A stretch of DNA of 64,000 bases from Actinostola sp. cb2023 (taxonomy: Eukaryota; Cnidaria; Anthozoa; Actiniaria; Actinostolidae), in assembly GCA_033675265.1 (NCBI GenBank), contig JAUJYZ010000157.1, forward strand, positions 105,001 to 169,000, read 5' to 3'. The notes under the pieces are model-generated. The model worked only from the letters and a program-made list of their open reading frames with translations, was not told the DNA's origin and searched no databases. Shown here piece after piece: positions 21,424 to 33,222 of the stretch (positions are counted from its first letter, which is position 1; the number at the start of each line of letters is the position of its first letter). The position numbers and the translations under genes are program-made.

Positions 21424-22944
21424 ATGCAGGAAGCAAGACGACTTTGGATACTCGAAACACAAAAAGACATCAAGTGCCTTCCAAACTACAAAGATCTACA
21501 ACTACAACTTGGATTGTACGAAGACGAAGAAAATCAACTTAGATGTAAAGGAAGACTCGCCAATACACCTTTACCTACAGAATCACGATATCCAGTCCTA
21601 CTTCCAAGAGACCATCCATTTACGAGACTGATAGTCTATCATTTTCACAAGACTGTACTCCACGGGGGAGTCAAGGACACGCTAACAGAACTGCGAAGTC
21701 AATATTGGATACCACGCGGAAGACAACTGGTAAGAAAAATTCTACACAACTGTGTGCTATGTAAGAAGATGCGAGGATTGCCCTTCAGACCACCACCACG
21801 TGCAGAATTGCCGGAAATGAGAACATCACAGACCTTAGCCTTCACTCATGTTGGAGTAGACTACGCGGGACCCTTGTACATCAAGAACGCGGACCAACAG
21901 AATACAGGTACAGAAATGAAGAAAGCCTATATTTGCCTCTTTACTTGTGCATCATCAAGAGCGCTGCACCTAGAACTAACTCCAGATCTCTCGACGGACG
22001 CGTTTCAACGATGTTTTCAAAGATTTATCTCAAGAAGAGGAATTCCTAGCACCATAACTTCAGATAACGCGACGACCTTCAAACGTGCAAGTCGAGAACT
22101 GAAGAGCCTCATCAGCAACCAAGAAATTCAAGGTTATGCAGCGGAACGAGGAATCAAGTGGAACTTCATCATGGAGAAAGCTCCCTGGTGGGGCGGCTTT
22201 TACGAACGGATGATACAGCTGGTCAAGAGAAGCCTACGAAAGGTACTTGGTAACGCAAAGCTTACCTACGAAGAGTTAGAGACCGTTGTGGTGCAAGTAG
22301 AAGGTACCCTAAACAGCCGACCACTCACCCAAGTCGAATCAGAGTTCTGTGAACAACCACTCACTCCATCGCACCTTGTAATCGGACGACGACTTGCCAC
22401 ACTACCAACCCCTCAAGAGTTTAGTGATGACGAACAAGACGAGTCAGCCATACAGAAAACAGCACGTTACTTGGGCCGACTCATAAAACATTTCTGGAAC
22501 AGATGGGTTAAGGAGTACCTCCTTAACCTGCGCGAATTCCATCAACGACGATCAAAGAGAGCCTCCAAAAGAACAGTCCTGTTAGGCGATGTAGTTCTGA
22601 TACACGACGAGAATCTGCCAAGAAGCAGGTGGAGATTAGGACTTGTCAACGAGCTAATACAGAGCGGAGATGGCGAAGTTAGAGGTGTACAGCTAAAGAC
22701 AATGACGAAGCGCGGAACACTGACCACTCTTCGAAGACCCGTGCAGCTACTGTACCCCCTAGAAATTCAAGGTAGACAACTAGAAGAAGATGAAGATGAT
22801 GAAGGACAAGACAACGAAGCAACGGATGAACCTCAACGACGACGACAAGCAGACGGACAAGATCCTCAACGACGACCACAAAGGACCGCAGCGTCGAATG
22901 CAAGAGCAATTATAAACGAACTTATGGTTGACCAAAGTGTTTAG
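21424..22944 (+). CDS. int: BEL integrase
   Basis: Begins with the end of the pol linker, then the H2C2 zinc-binding motif (HFHKTVLHGG...CVLCKK, about residues 76-118). Next come the catalytic core (VGVDYAGPL with the first Asp, TSDNATTF with the second, and WWGGFYERM with the Glu) and a DUF5641-like C-terminal region (GDVVLIHDENLPRSRWRLG). It inserts the DNA copy into the genome. The 506-residue frame is intact. The frame upstream differs by one base, so in life it is part of a longer Pol. The tail is Gln/Arg/Asp-rich. Confidence 0.93.
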   Translation: MQEARRLWILETQKDIKCLPNYKDLQLQLGLYEDEENQLRCKGRLANTPLPTESRYPVLLPRDHPFTRLIVYHFHKTVLHGGVKDTLTELRSQYWIPRGRQLVRKILHNCVLCKKMRGLPFRPPPRAELPEMRTSQTLAFTHVGVDYAGPLYIKNADQQNTGTEMKKAYICLFTCASSRALHLELTPDLSTDAFQRCFQRFISRRGIPSTITSDNATTFKRASRELKSLISNQEIQGYAAERGIKWNFIMEKAPWWGGFYERMIQLVKRSLRKVLGNAKLTYEELETVVVQVEGTLNSRPLTQVESEFCEQPLTPSHLVIGRRLATLPTPQEFSDDEQDESAIQKTARYLGRLIKHFWNRWVKEYLLNLREFHQRRSKRASKRTVLLGDVVLIHDENLPRSRWRLGLVNELIQSGDGEVRGVQLKTMTKRGTLTTLRRPVQLLYPLEIQGRQLEEDEDDEGQDNEATDEPQRRRQADGQDPQRRPQRTAASNARAIINELMVDQSV

Positions 22945-22960
22945 AGCTTACATGGTCAAC

Positions 22961-23196
22961 GGGGGGAGTGTGAGGAGAGTGACGTACTCTCAGAAGTACA
23001 GACATTGACATTTGATATTGTTATGGTTAATTTTAAGAAACTTTGATTGACATTGTCATAAGACACGTGATAAGAAATATTATCCTTTATGTACACGCGA
23101 AGAGCGAGAGCTTTTGAGATGTAATAGTGAACCAGTGAATAAAGAATCAAGAATAAGTATCCTAGAAATCATCCTAGATTTAACCTTTTAAGCACA
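22961..23196 (+). repeat. Polypurine tract and 3' LTR of BEL element
   Basis: GGGGGGAG (22961-22968) directly precedes the 228-bp LTR at 22969-23196. GAGTA follows at 23197. Confidence 0.9.
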
Positions 23197-23201
23197 GAGT
23201 A

Positions 23202-23999
23202 TTTTTTATATATTTTAAATTATTATTTGAGGGCCATGAGTTCATCAGTGAAAACTGTTAAATGTACCCTCGTGAAATAAAGTTTATTATTATTATTATT
23301 ATTATTATTAGTATGTTTACATCGAAATAATCCACATCACAACTAAACTCATCGATCATTTCAATCATCTAAGTGATATGTCGTTCTAAAAACGTTCGGC
23401 CATCGTTCGTTCAGTTATTAGCCGTGGCGAAGATGAGCGAAGATATACAAAATGTAAGCGACCGATCGAAGAGCGTCTGGTGGAAAACGCGGAGTGCGGA
23501 GTCAAGTTAGAAATCATGGTGTGGTAGTGTCTCAGCGTTTTCTACCAAAGTGGAAAACGCGGAGTTTCTCTCTCCCTCTCGATTTTTATATTACTGCAAT
23601 TAAACATAGATCAGTCATTCACTGAGTTCTATTTATAAACAATTAGACTGAGTTTGAGTTTTCTATGAGTCAATACTCAATAATAATAATTGAATGTGTA
23701 TGCATAGCATCGAGTTGACTATTTGAACCCATAGAAAACGAGAACGAGTAGTCTAATAATATTGTCTTAGACAGTAGAAACCAATCATACTACAGATATT
23801 GTTAACAAATGAATTTACCGTGGGAAATTCAACTTATCGAACTAGTACATTGTCCCAGACATTTGATTGGAGGACCCTGTTTTTGAGGGGGGAGGGGCCC
23901 CATGACCCCACTATCAAAACTTCTGGCGAGAACACTGTAATATTGTTTATTTATATTATTAGTGAACATTATTATGTAAGAGTGAGTATACAGCTGAGG
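23202..23999. other. Spacer with short repeats, no gene seen
   Basis: Contains (TTA)n at about 23281-23310 and a stretch (23336-23440) like 8735-8842. GTGGAAAACGCGGAG occurs near 23481 and again near 23551. No reading frame is supported. Confidence 0.5.
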
Positions 24000-24236
24000 T
24001 ATACAGCTATTTCAAAAAAGGTTGGTGAAGGTTTTGTTGCATCTTGCATCTTGCATACCAAGCCCAAAATGTATTGTGGATCATATGTAAATAATGTCGG
24101 CATGCACATACAGAAGAAAATATGCCGGCTCCATATTGTGAAGACAAAGTTTGGAAAAAATCCCAGAGTTCAATTTTGGGCTTGGGATGCAAGATGCAAC
24201 GAAACCTTCACCAACCTTTTTTGAAATAGCTGTATA
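24000..24236. mobile_element. 237-bp MITE
   Basis: TATACAGCTATTTCAAAAAA and then GGTTGGTGAAGGTTTTGTTG at the left are repeated inverted at the right end, giving arms of about 65 bp. The ends are TA, as for Tc1/mariner-type MITEs. Partial copies are found at both ends of 25813-27153. 24237-24589 holds AT-rich DNA with nothing recognised. Confidence 0.85.
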
Positions 24237-24589
24237 TTATTATTTACTTAATGAACAAGCAATAATATACAATGTAGCTTTTCTATGAAATATAACCATA
24301 CACTCAATATAACTGTGAAGAATAATGGCAATTACAAAGTTTGTAAAACATCATTATTGTGATTGTCTAATATATATAACATTACAAATACAAATATCTA
24401 TCTATTCATATGTTTTGTCATACAGTAAAAACCTGTGTGTAAGAACCTAGTGTATAGTTGTAGGCACAAATTTGGCATTTAAATATCCTAAAATATAAGA
24501 ACCTGTTTAACCATTGAAGCAAAGCAAAACAGGTTCTTATTATTTATATTAAAACTTCTTGTATACATGGAAAAGAAATACCATAGAAT

Positions 24590-25410
24590 CCCGGTTATAA
24601 GCCCTCCCGGTTATAAGCCCCCCCCGGTTATAAGCCCCCCGGTTATATAAGCCCCCCCGGTTATAAGCCTCCCCCGATTATAACACCTGTCTCCTAACAG
24701 AAATTTATTTCCTCCTGGTTATAAGCCCTCCCGGTTATAAGCCCATCGGTCTGCTAACATAAATTTCCTCCCGGTTACAAGCCCTCCCGGTTATAAGCCC
24801 CCCGGTTATAAGCCCCCCCAGTTATAAGCCCTCCCGGTTATAAGTCCCCCCCCAGTTATAAGCACCCCCCTCCCCCGATTATAAGCCCACCTGTCTGCTA
24901 ACAGAAATTTCCTCCTGGTTATAAGCCTTCCCGGTTATAAGCCCCCCCCCGGTTATAAGCCCATCGGTCTGCTAACATAAATTTCCTCCCGGTTACAAGC
25001 CTTCCCGGTTATAAGCCCCCCCGGTTATAAGCCCATCGGTCTGCTAACATAAATATCCTCCCGGTTGCAAGCCCTCCTGGTTATAATTTCCCCCGATTAT
25101 AAGCCCACCTATCTGCTAACATAAATTTCCTCCTGGTTATAATTTCCCCCGATTATAAGCCCACCTGTCTGCTAACAGAAATTTCCTCCTGGTTATAAGC
25201 CCCCCCCCCCCCCCGATTATAAGCCCACCTGTCTGCTAACAGAAATTTCCTCATGGTTATAATTCCCCCCGGTTATAAGCCCACCTGTCTGCTAACATAA
25301 ATTTCCTCCTGGTTATAAGCCCTTCCCGGTTATAAGCCCCCCCTCCCCCCGGTTATAAGCTCCCCCCTATTATAAGCCCACCTATCTGCTAACATAAACT
25401 TCCTCCCAGT
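24590..25410. repeat. GGTTATAAGCC minisatellite
   Basis: Degenerate units of the form CCCCGGTTATAAGCCC recur through 820 bp, interspersed with about ten copies of a CTGCTAACAnAAATTTCCTCC spacer, so there is a higher-order unit of about 65-75 bp. The C-run lengths vary. It is not coding. 25411-25812 shows nothing further. Confidence 0.9.
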
Positions 25411-25812
25411 TATAATCTTGACAACCATGAAAATAGCTGCTCGCACACTTCAGTGTTACATTTTGTAGCATCCTGAAAAATGGTAAAATTGAGACAAAAG
25501 TTAGATATACACTGTATTTAAATATGTTCTTTTTGTATACAAAAAAAATTACTATGTTTTCAATGACAAGCTTAAATTAGCTAAGAATAATTGTTATCAA
25601 TAAATTGCTGCTGTAGTTATCATAGTAAGTTTTAGGGGGTACTCAGGGGTATACTTAATATTTTAGAATTGAGGGATTGTCCTGTTTGGGCACAGGGAGG
25701 GGGAAAGAGAGTAGAAAAGGGGTTACATGTGATGCATGATTTGGCCCAAAACTCTTCATAAACAAAAGATAAAACCGTGATCCATTGATCCGTGAGATAT
25801 GAGATGAGAGAT

Positions 25813-27153
25813 ATAAAAGGTTGGTGAAGGTTTTGTTGCATCTTGTATGTTGCATCTTGCATAACAAGCCCGAAATGCACCATGGGTGATGTGAATGGAA
25901 TCAGCGAAAGGTCACAACAATGTACATGTCATGTAGCCTGCGCTCACATCTAAACTAAACCATGGTTTAGTCCATCTGTGAATCAGTGCAGGATTCCTTG
26001 TTCTGGACCCCCAGCATAGTTGCACGATTATATGTAATAGTTTATGATAGGCTATTGCCAATTATCATTCTAATACGTGTGTCCTGATTGGTTGTGGTAC
26101 TTGTGCTATGTTTATTTTCAAAATGGTAAATTCACCTTTACTTTTAGCGAGGATATATGGACACAGCATTTACAGCCATACATGGCCAGTTTGAATTGTA
26201 AAGTCTTTATCCAGATCAACGACAGGCTATAAAAGCATTCTTTGAGAAAAAATAACAACGTGTTGAAGTCGCTAACAAACATTCAGGTGAACTCGGCAAA
26301 CACATCGACATAGTTCCCGTTTAAGACTTGTTCTGTCGTTTCTTCGTCATCCCCTCCAATGGATATAGCTGGAATGGCTAGACTACATAATACAGGGCCC
26401 AATCTGAAGATCGATTGCATGGCTCGGTAGTCAAACTCACTGAGTTAACGAGCTGACGAGCAGCACTGAAATAAATATTCCAAGACACTTATATTACATT
26501 ATCGTTTCCAAATACTCCGCTGGAATTCCCATATTGCTAATAAAAAGAACCTGGTTGTCCATTAAGGATCTCAATGGGGAATTAGCAGTAAGTACTGCTA
26601 ATTAAAATCGATTGACATGTTAAAAAAGTAATTTATTTATAAAGTAATTACAACAACAATTGAACCACAAGGTTTACAGTGGAGTACATCCGCTACTATG
26701 GGAAGACACTGGAATATCATAGCTACTTGCCGTAGCCTGTGGGGAGATTTACAGGGATTTACAGACACATTGTTTTTCTCAAAGAATGTTATTATAGCCT
26801 GTTGTCGGCTGTAAAGTAAAGGTGGAAGCCATTTTGAAAATAAACAAAGCACAAGTACCACAACCAATCAGGACACGCGTAAGAATGATAATTGGCGATA
26901 GCCAATCATAAACTATATATTATATTATATAGATAAGCTGGGGGTCCAGAACAAGGAATCCTGCACTGAATCTCAGACGGACTAAACCGTGGTTTAGTTT
27001 GGATGCGAGCGCAGGCTACAACAATGTGGACTCTGGGAATTTTCCCAAACCTTATCTTTGCAATATTGAGCTGGCATTTTCTTCTGTATACATGTGCACA
27101 TTGGTATGCAAGATGCAACAAAACCTTCACCAACCTTTTTTGAAACAGCTGTA
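25813..27153. mobile_element. Foldback-type element with nested inverted repeats
   Basis: The outer ends carry the AAGGTTGGTGAAGGTTTTGT motif in inverse orientation (25815 and about 27142). Inside, 25905-26260 and about 26745-27020 are inverted copies by eye, sharing GGACACnCGTnTTAGAATG-like, GGTTTAGTnC-like and CAAAATGG-like stretches. Each has a palindrome around CCATGG or CCGTGG (TAAACCATGGTTTA at about 25960). The middle (26330-26640) shares a stretch near 26578-26645 with 48595-48650. No coding region. Confidence 0.7.
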
Positions 27154-27307
27154 TTTTCTTGGACTCTATTGATTGAGTTATGGATAATATCAAATAATTG
27201 CCAACGAGTCAGCCGAGCGAAGAAGCGAGGCTGATGAGGCGGCAGCAATATAGTGCCGAAGCGCGAACATTTCTTGTATGCAGAAAAAATATCGAATGGA
27301 CCACCAA

Positions 27308-27678
27308 AATGTAATGTAATGTAATGTAATGTAATGTAATGTAATGTAATGTAATGTAATGTAATGTAATGTAATGTAATGTAATGTAATGTAATGTAAT
27401 GTAATGTAATGTAATGTAATGTAATGTAATGTAATGTAATGTAATGTAATGTAATGTAATGTAATGTAATGTAATGTAATGTAATGTAATGTAATGTAAT
27501 GTAATGTAATGTAATGTAATGTAATGTAATGTAATGTAATGTAATGTAATGTAATGTAATGTAATGTAATGTAATGTAATGTAATGTAATGTAATGTAAT
27601 GTAATGTAATGTAATGTAATGTAATGTAATGTAATGTAATGTAATGTAATGTAATGTAATGTAATGTAATGTAATGTA
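27308..27678. repeat. (TAATG)n microsatellite, about 74 perfect copies
   Basis: The pentamer repeats without a visible interruption for about 370 bp. Open frames in it (for example Leu-His-Tyr-Ile-Thr repeats on the minus strand) are artefacts. TAGACCATGGTCTA follows at once. 27693-27922 holds nothing recognised. Confidence 0.97.
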
Positions 27679-28371
27679 GACCATGGTCTAAGCCAATCAG
27701 AAAGCGCTTTTGTCTGACGTCATAATAATCACGAGGTTGTCACGGGAAGAGCTACGCTGTTGTTTACGCTGTTTCGTTGCACGAGATAAGTCCAAAAAAG
27801 TCAGATTTATGATATTTATGTTCTTTGCTTTTGTTATATACTGAACTGTGTACTCTTTTCTAGATCGATTTGCTGACTATATGACAGCCTGTGTTCTAAA
27901 CTGAGTAAAATTAATACTCAAAACGGTTACTGCGGTTCTCAGTATTATGCGAACTCAGACATTCAAACAGTCGGCTGCAACTTGGTTTTTGGGAGACTAT
28001 TTGTCGGTGATCATAGAAAAAGATATCGAATCAGTACGTACTCGGTACGTCTTGAGGTTGCATAGGTCAGATGATTCTGATAACGCCCTTCAAGGCGCGT
28101 TTGGTTTTGTTAAATATATTTAAGGACTTTAAGCTTACAAAGGCTTCGATAGCACTATTTCCAGTCAATCATGCTTCTTCATTTCTCTTCTGCATATTAA
28201 ACACAACTGCTTCTCTCTCGATACAGCACGAGCTTCTACACAGCACTTCGTAGTCGTGGAACGATGAGTTAGCACTTCTATTAACGATAACTCTAGAGCG
28301 AACAATACTTCGGATTTAGTTTGATATACGCTCGGGAACTATTTGACCCGTTTGAGCATATAATTACTTCA

Positions 28372-28992
28372 AACTATTGATCACCTGTTTTATGACTGCC
28401 CCTGTGCCGTCACTTTTTGGAATGACCTCTCTCTTTGGGCTCAGAAAATCTTCACGTTTGAGAAAAGGCTATCTGTATATGACATTCTTTACGGTCATCG
28501 CCCAAAAGAAAAGCAATTCAATACTTTCAATCAAATACTTATCATTGCCAAACACTATATTTATACAAAGTGCCTCTTGGAGGAACATTTCCTTTTCAGT
28601 AACTTCAAGCTCTTACTACGTGAAAAAAATTCAAATAGAAAAATACATTGCAATCAGGCATAATAAAAGTTCATCTTTCAATAAAAAATGGAGTAGGACA
28701 TTACTAAATTTATAAAAAGAATCGGAAGTAGGATTAACAGTACGTGTATGTGCGTGTGTGTAGGCCTATGTGTACAACATTTTTATGAATATTATATATA
28801 CCAATTTGATGTAATTATAATAATAAAATTTCAAGGATGGATAAAAAAAAATCATCATTGAAAAAATATATATTTGATGTAAATCTAGAATAATATTTGT
28901 AATGTATAATAAAGTTTGTTATTAATAAAAAAATTAAAAATTAAAAAAAAAGCGATCAACTAAAAAAAAAAAAAATAATAAATATATATATA
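28372..28992 (+). mobile_element. 5'-truncated LINE, left palindrome arm
   Basis: The frame starting near 28380 reads HLFYDCPCAVTFWNDLSLWAQ and onward, the zinc-knuckle-like end seen at the C-terminus of many LINE reverse transcriptase proteins. One shift near 28625 precedes a tail ending in AATAAAG and A-rich sequence. A 13-bp duplication TATAATTACTTCA flanks it at 28359-28371 and 28993-29005. Only about 620 bp remains, so it was dead on arrival. Confidence 0.8.
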
Positions 28993-31154
28993 TATAATTA
29001 CTTCATTAGGAGTTCGGATATCATCGCCCCCGTTTTCAGCCAATCAAAACCCTGAAACAGACATTCCTGACCGATACGATCACATTCTTTGCATTTAGTG
29101 GCCTACGAAAAAAAAAAAAAGAAGCTCAATTTGCGTACACTCGAGTTTTACGAAAGAAATCCTTGTAGTTATTTTATAAAACAAACACTCGGGAAAGTTT
29201 GGGAGAAGTCTCGAGCTCTGTGTAAAACCTCGCCTACGGCTCGGTTTCACACAATAGCTCTCGACTTCCCCCAACTTCCCTCGAGTTTATATCAGGCTAT
29301 GTAAACACGGGAAACGTTTTCTATTTGTTAAACATCGATCTTCAGTTTTGTACGCGCCATTTTGTTTTTATCTGTCTGTCCTCTTATTGATGATGAAAAT
29401 TAACCAATCAGCGCGCGAGAAATTTGTAAGTTACTGTAAAGCAAATTTTAGTGAAGTTGTTAGTGTTGTTGCCTTACCACTACCAGCATCAGGCAGTTTT
29501 GAAAGGCTTTCAGTAAAGTGGAGAGATGTATCCAACAAAAGCCTCTGGAAAATGTTTATTGTATGATAATTATACTAGTCGTAGCTATCGCTAAATGCCA
29601 ACGAGGACAATGATTTTGTTGCAATGATCTTTTGTGATTATTGAAACACAGTTTTATACTCCATGGTTTATTTTATTTTGCGAAAACTTGACCTGAGTAA
29701 TTCCAGAGAGATGGCTTTGAAATAATATATTGTAAAAACAAATACTTCAATTCACAGACGTATAATTAGCACGTTGGCGTGACAGTCTGACTTTCCAAGT
29801 TAGATCGACACTTCGATCAGTCTAGCAGCAGGATTTGTTATTATTTACTGGCCTGCAGTAATGAGTATTTTGAGTCGATTAAACAATGGGGAGTTTGCAG
29901 GTGATTCGAACACGGTGATTCGATCGGTTACTGCGGTTCTCAGTATTATGCGAACTCAGACATTCAAGCAGTCGACTGGAACTTGGTTTTTCGCTGCCGT
30001 CAATCAAATTCAAAACTCTAACAAATTCAAAACTAAATACATTTTTCGACCAAATGATCCATAATTTAGCTCAAAATCATATTGGGTTTCCATTTGGTGG
30101 GTCTTCTGACTTTTATTTTTAAGTTTACTGTTTTTTATGTCGATTGACGGCAGCGAAAAACCAAGTTCCAGTCGACTGCTTGAATGTCTGAGTTCGCATA
30201 ATACTGAGAACCGCAGTAACCGATCGAATCACCGTGTTCGAATCACCTGCAAACTCCCCATTGTTTAATCGACTCAAAATACTCATTACTGCAGGCCAGT
30301 AAATAATAACAAATCCTGCTGCTAGACTGATCGAAGTGTCGATCTAACTTGGAAAGTCAGACTGTCACGCCAACGTGCTAATTATACGTCTGTGAATTGA
30401 AGTATTTGTTTTTACAATATATTATTTCAAAGCCATCTCTCTGGAATTACTCAGGTCAAGTTTTCGCAAAATAAAATAAACCATGGAGTATAAAACTGTG
30501 TTTCAATAATCACAAAAGATCATTGCAACAAAATCATTGTCCTCGTTGGCATTTAGCGATAGCTACGACTAGTATAATTATCATACAATAAACATTTTCC
30601 AGAGGCTTTTGTTGGATACATCTCTCCACTTTACTGAAAGCCTTTCAAAACTGCCTGATGCTGGTAGTGGTAAGGCAACAACACTAACAACTTCACTAAA
30701 ATTTGCTTTACAGTAACTTACAAATTTCTCGCGCGCTGATTGGTTAATTTTCATCATCAATAAGAGGACAGACAGATAAAAACAAAATGGCGCGTACAAA
30801 ACTGAAGATCGATGTTTAACAAATAGAAAACGTTTCCCGTGTTTACATAGCCTGATATAAACTCGAGGGAAGTTGGGGGAAGTCGAGAGCTATTGTGTGA
30901 AACCGAGCCGTAGGCGAGGTTTTACACAGAGCTCGAGACTTCTCCCAAACTTTCCCGAGTGTTTGTTTTATAAAATAACTACAAGGATTTCTTTCGTAAA
31001 ACTCGAGTGTACGCAAATTGAGCTTCTTTTTTTTTTTTTCGTAGGCCACTAAATGCAAAGAATGTGATCGTATCGGTCAGGAATGTCTGTTTCAGGGTTT
31101 TGATTGGCTGAAAACGGGGGCGATGATATCCGAACTCCTAATGAAGTAATTATA

Positions 31155-31773
31155 TATATATATATATTTATTATTTTTTTTTTTTTTAGTTGATCGCTTT
31201 TTTTTTAATTTTTAATTTTTTTATTAATAACAAACTTTATTATACATTACAAATATTATTCTAGATTTACATCAAATATATATTTTTTCAATGATTTTTT
31301 TTTATCCATCCTTGAAATTTTATTATTATAATTACATCAAATTGGTATATATAATATTCATAAAAATGTTGTACACATAGGCCTACACACACGCACATAC
31401 ACGTACTGTTAATCCTACTTCCGATTCTTTTTATAAATTTAGTAATGTCCTACTCCATTTTTTATTGAAAGATGAACTTTTATTATGCCTGATTGCAATG
31501 TATTTTTCTATTTGAATTTTTTCACGTAGTAAGAGCTTGAAGTTACTGAAAAGGAAATGTTCCTCCAAGAGGCACTTTGTATAAATATAGTGTTTGGCAA
31601 TGATAAGTATTTGATTGAAAGTATTGAATTGCTTTTCTTTTGGGCGATGACCGTAAAGAATGTCATATACAGATAGCCTTTTCTCAAACGTGAAGATTTT
31701 CTGAGCCCAAAGAGAGAGGTCATTCCAAAAAGTGACGGCACAGGGGCAGTCATAAAACAGGTGATCAATAGTT
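31155..31773 (-). mobile_element. 5'-truncated LINE, right palindrome arm
   Basis: The mirror copy of 28372-28992, with the same 13-bp duplication at 31142-31154 and 31774-31786. It was duplicated with the arm and is not an independent insertion. Confidence 0.8.
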
Positions 31774-32154
31774 TGAAGTAATTATATGCTCAAACGGGTC
31801 AAATAGTTCCCGAGCGTATATCAAACTAAATCCGAAGTATTGTTCGCTCTAGAGTTATCGTTAATAGAAGTGCTAACTCATCGTTCCACGACTACGAAGT
31901 GCTGTGTAGAAGCTCGTGCTGTATCGAGAGAGAAGCAGTTGTGTTTAATATGCAGAAGAGAAATGAAGAAGCATGATTGACTGGAAATAGTGCTATCGAA
32001 GCCTTTGTAAGCTTAAAGTCCTTAAATATATTTAACAAAACCAAACGCGCCTTGAAGGGCGTTATCAGAATCATCTGACCTATGCAACCTCAAGACGTAC
32101 CGAGTACGTACTGATTCGATATCTTTTTCTATGATCACCGACAAATAGTCTCCC

Positions 32155-32994
32155 TCGTCACGCAATTGTCATTGTCATAACGTGCATTGCATTGGATGCT
32201 TGATCAAAAAACAGGGTCAAATATCGGAGATTGTCACGGAAGAATGACTCTATAGTCGCTTCTTTTCGTCTGTCAAATTTGAGATGGCTGTGTCTTGTTC
32301 TACCAATGGCGTGTGTTGGTGAGCAAAGATAGAGATCTACTTGTCATAATGTCCGAGAATACGCTCATTGAGCGTCTTGTTTTACACAAAGTAGGAGCAA
32401 CGTGGTTATATGGACATCAATTTTGGTATCGAACCTGTCATGTGTCGTACCTAATTGCAATTCGGGTCGACCCAAATAATTAAGTTCGACAGGTTGAGTC
32501 AAACTTCAAACTTAAAGGAGAACTGAAGCCTAAATGTATCTTTCGATAAAAACAAAGAGAATGTTGTGTACATTCATTTTCTGAAATAATTTCCAATTGT
32601 TTTTATTTTTATGGAGAAGAAACTTGAGTTTTAATTGTAAAAAGACATGGATTACCGCTGAATTGAGCGCGGCTCACTTCAGTAATTATATCCCCATGTC
32701 TGACGTCACCTAGGAAAGTGCAGTTACAATGTAGAGTAATTATAAGTGCATTGTATTTTCTTGTACCCGAGAGAATGTTGTGAACGGATTTTAATATTCA
32801 CCATAAACGACGTCACAAACAAAAAGATCTGAGCCGACGGTAAAACGGCAAAATGGCGGATGATATTCCATATTGAACGTAAATTATATTGATATCTAAG
32901 AAAGATTTGCAAAAATTAATACTCAAGTAATACTAATATAAGAGATATCTAACTTTTTTGAGAAAATAAATTTTGCCTTCAGTTGCCCTTTAAT
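32155..32994. other. Spacer with R1 3'-end fragment
   Basis: 32155-32185 continues R1-like sequence beyond the palindrome. An R1 3' terminus (ACGCTCATTGAGCGTCTTG) ends near 32373. No gene is seen in the rest. Confidence 0.45.
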
Positions 32995-33222
32995 TCGGTC
33001 GAACTTAAACAAATGCAAATGAAAGTATAGTTGAGCATGCGCAGAAGAATGTACTGGAGAATTGTGGGAACATTTGAATAGTTCGGCACGCCGGAAGAGC
33101 GCAGTTGCCGCTCTAATGTCGCATAGTGCGACAGGTCCTGTCGGTTTTATTATAGCTTTCGAACCAAATAGAATCTGCCGCACCAAACTGAGTCAGACGC
33201 CGCTCTTTTGTAGAACTTAATT
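32995..33222. repeat. Left flank of R1 insertion, duplicated at 35405-35627
   Basis: About 225 bp matching 35405-35627 by eye, including TCGCATAGTGCGACAGG and CTTTTGTAGAACTTAATT. In this copy an R1 element follows at once. At 35628 the sequence goes straight into the right flank. Confidence 0.85.

Larger units (their letters stand above)
8848..23196 (+). mobile_element. BEL/Pao LTR retrotransposon carrying nested insertions
   Basis: Both LTRs are 228 bp, begin TGTGAGG, end AAGCACA and look identical. GAGTA flanks the element at 8843-8847 and 23197-23201. Inside, in order, are a BEL-type primer site, gag (DUF1759-like, then three zinc knuckles), protease, RT, RNase H and integrase with a C-terminal DUF5641-like region. 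Gag is split by the cassette at about 9733-17650, and the gag-pol frame by a MITE at 18377-19024. Further lesions are frameshifts near 9375, 9650, 19310 and 21415 and an in-frame TAG at 21011. It is inactive as it stands but young by its LTRs. Confidence 0.92.
27991..32154. repeat. 4.2-kb palindrome with about 2-kb arms and 136-bp spacer
   Basis: The left arm, about 27991-30005, is repeated inverted at about 30142-32154; mirror positions sum to 60145-60147. The arms differ by only a few indels, for example an A-run of seven against six at 28616. The outer ends resemble R1 sequence (GGGAGACTATTTGTCGG). Both arms carry the same LINE insertion and the same small frames (29089-29304 with 30843-31058, and 29348-29566 with 30581-30799). 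I cannot assign a function to these frames. Confidence 0.9.

Noticed and set aside
27190..27684. 164-codon Leu-His-Tyr-Ile-Thr frame
   Set aside because: Translation of the TAATG microsatellite.
29348..29566. 72-codon frame duplicated at 30581-30799
   Set aside because: Identical only because it lies in both palindrome arms. No domain, no transcript features.
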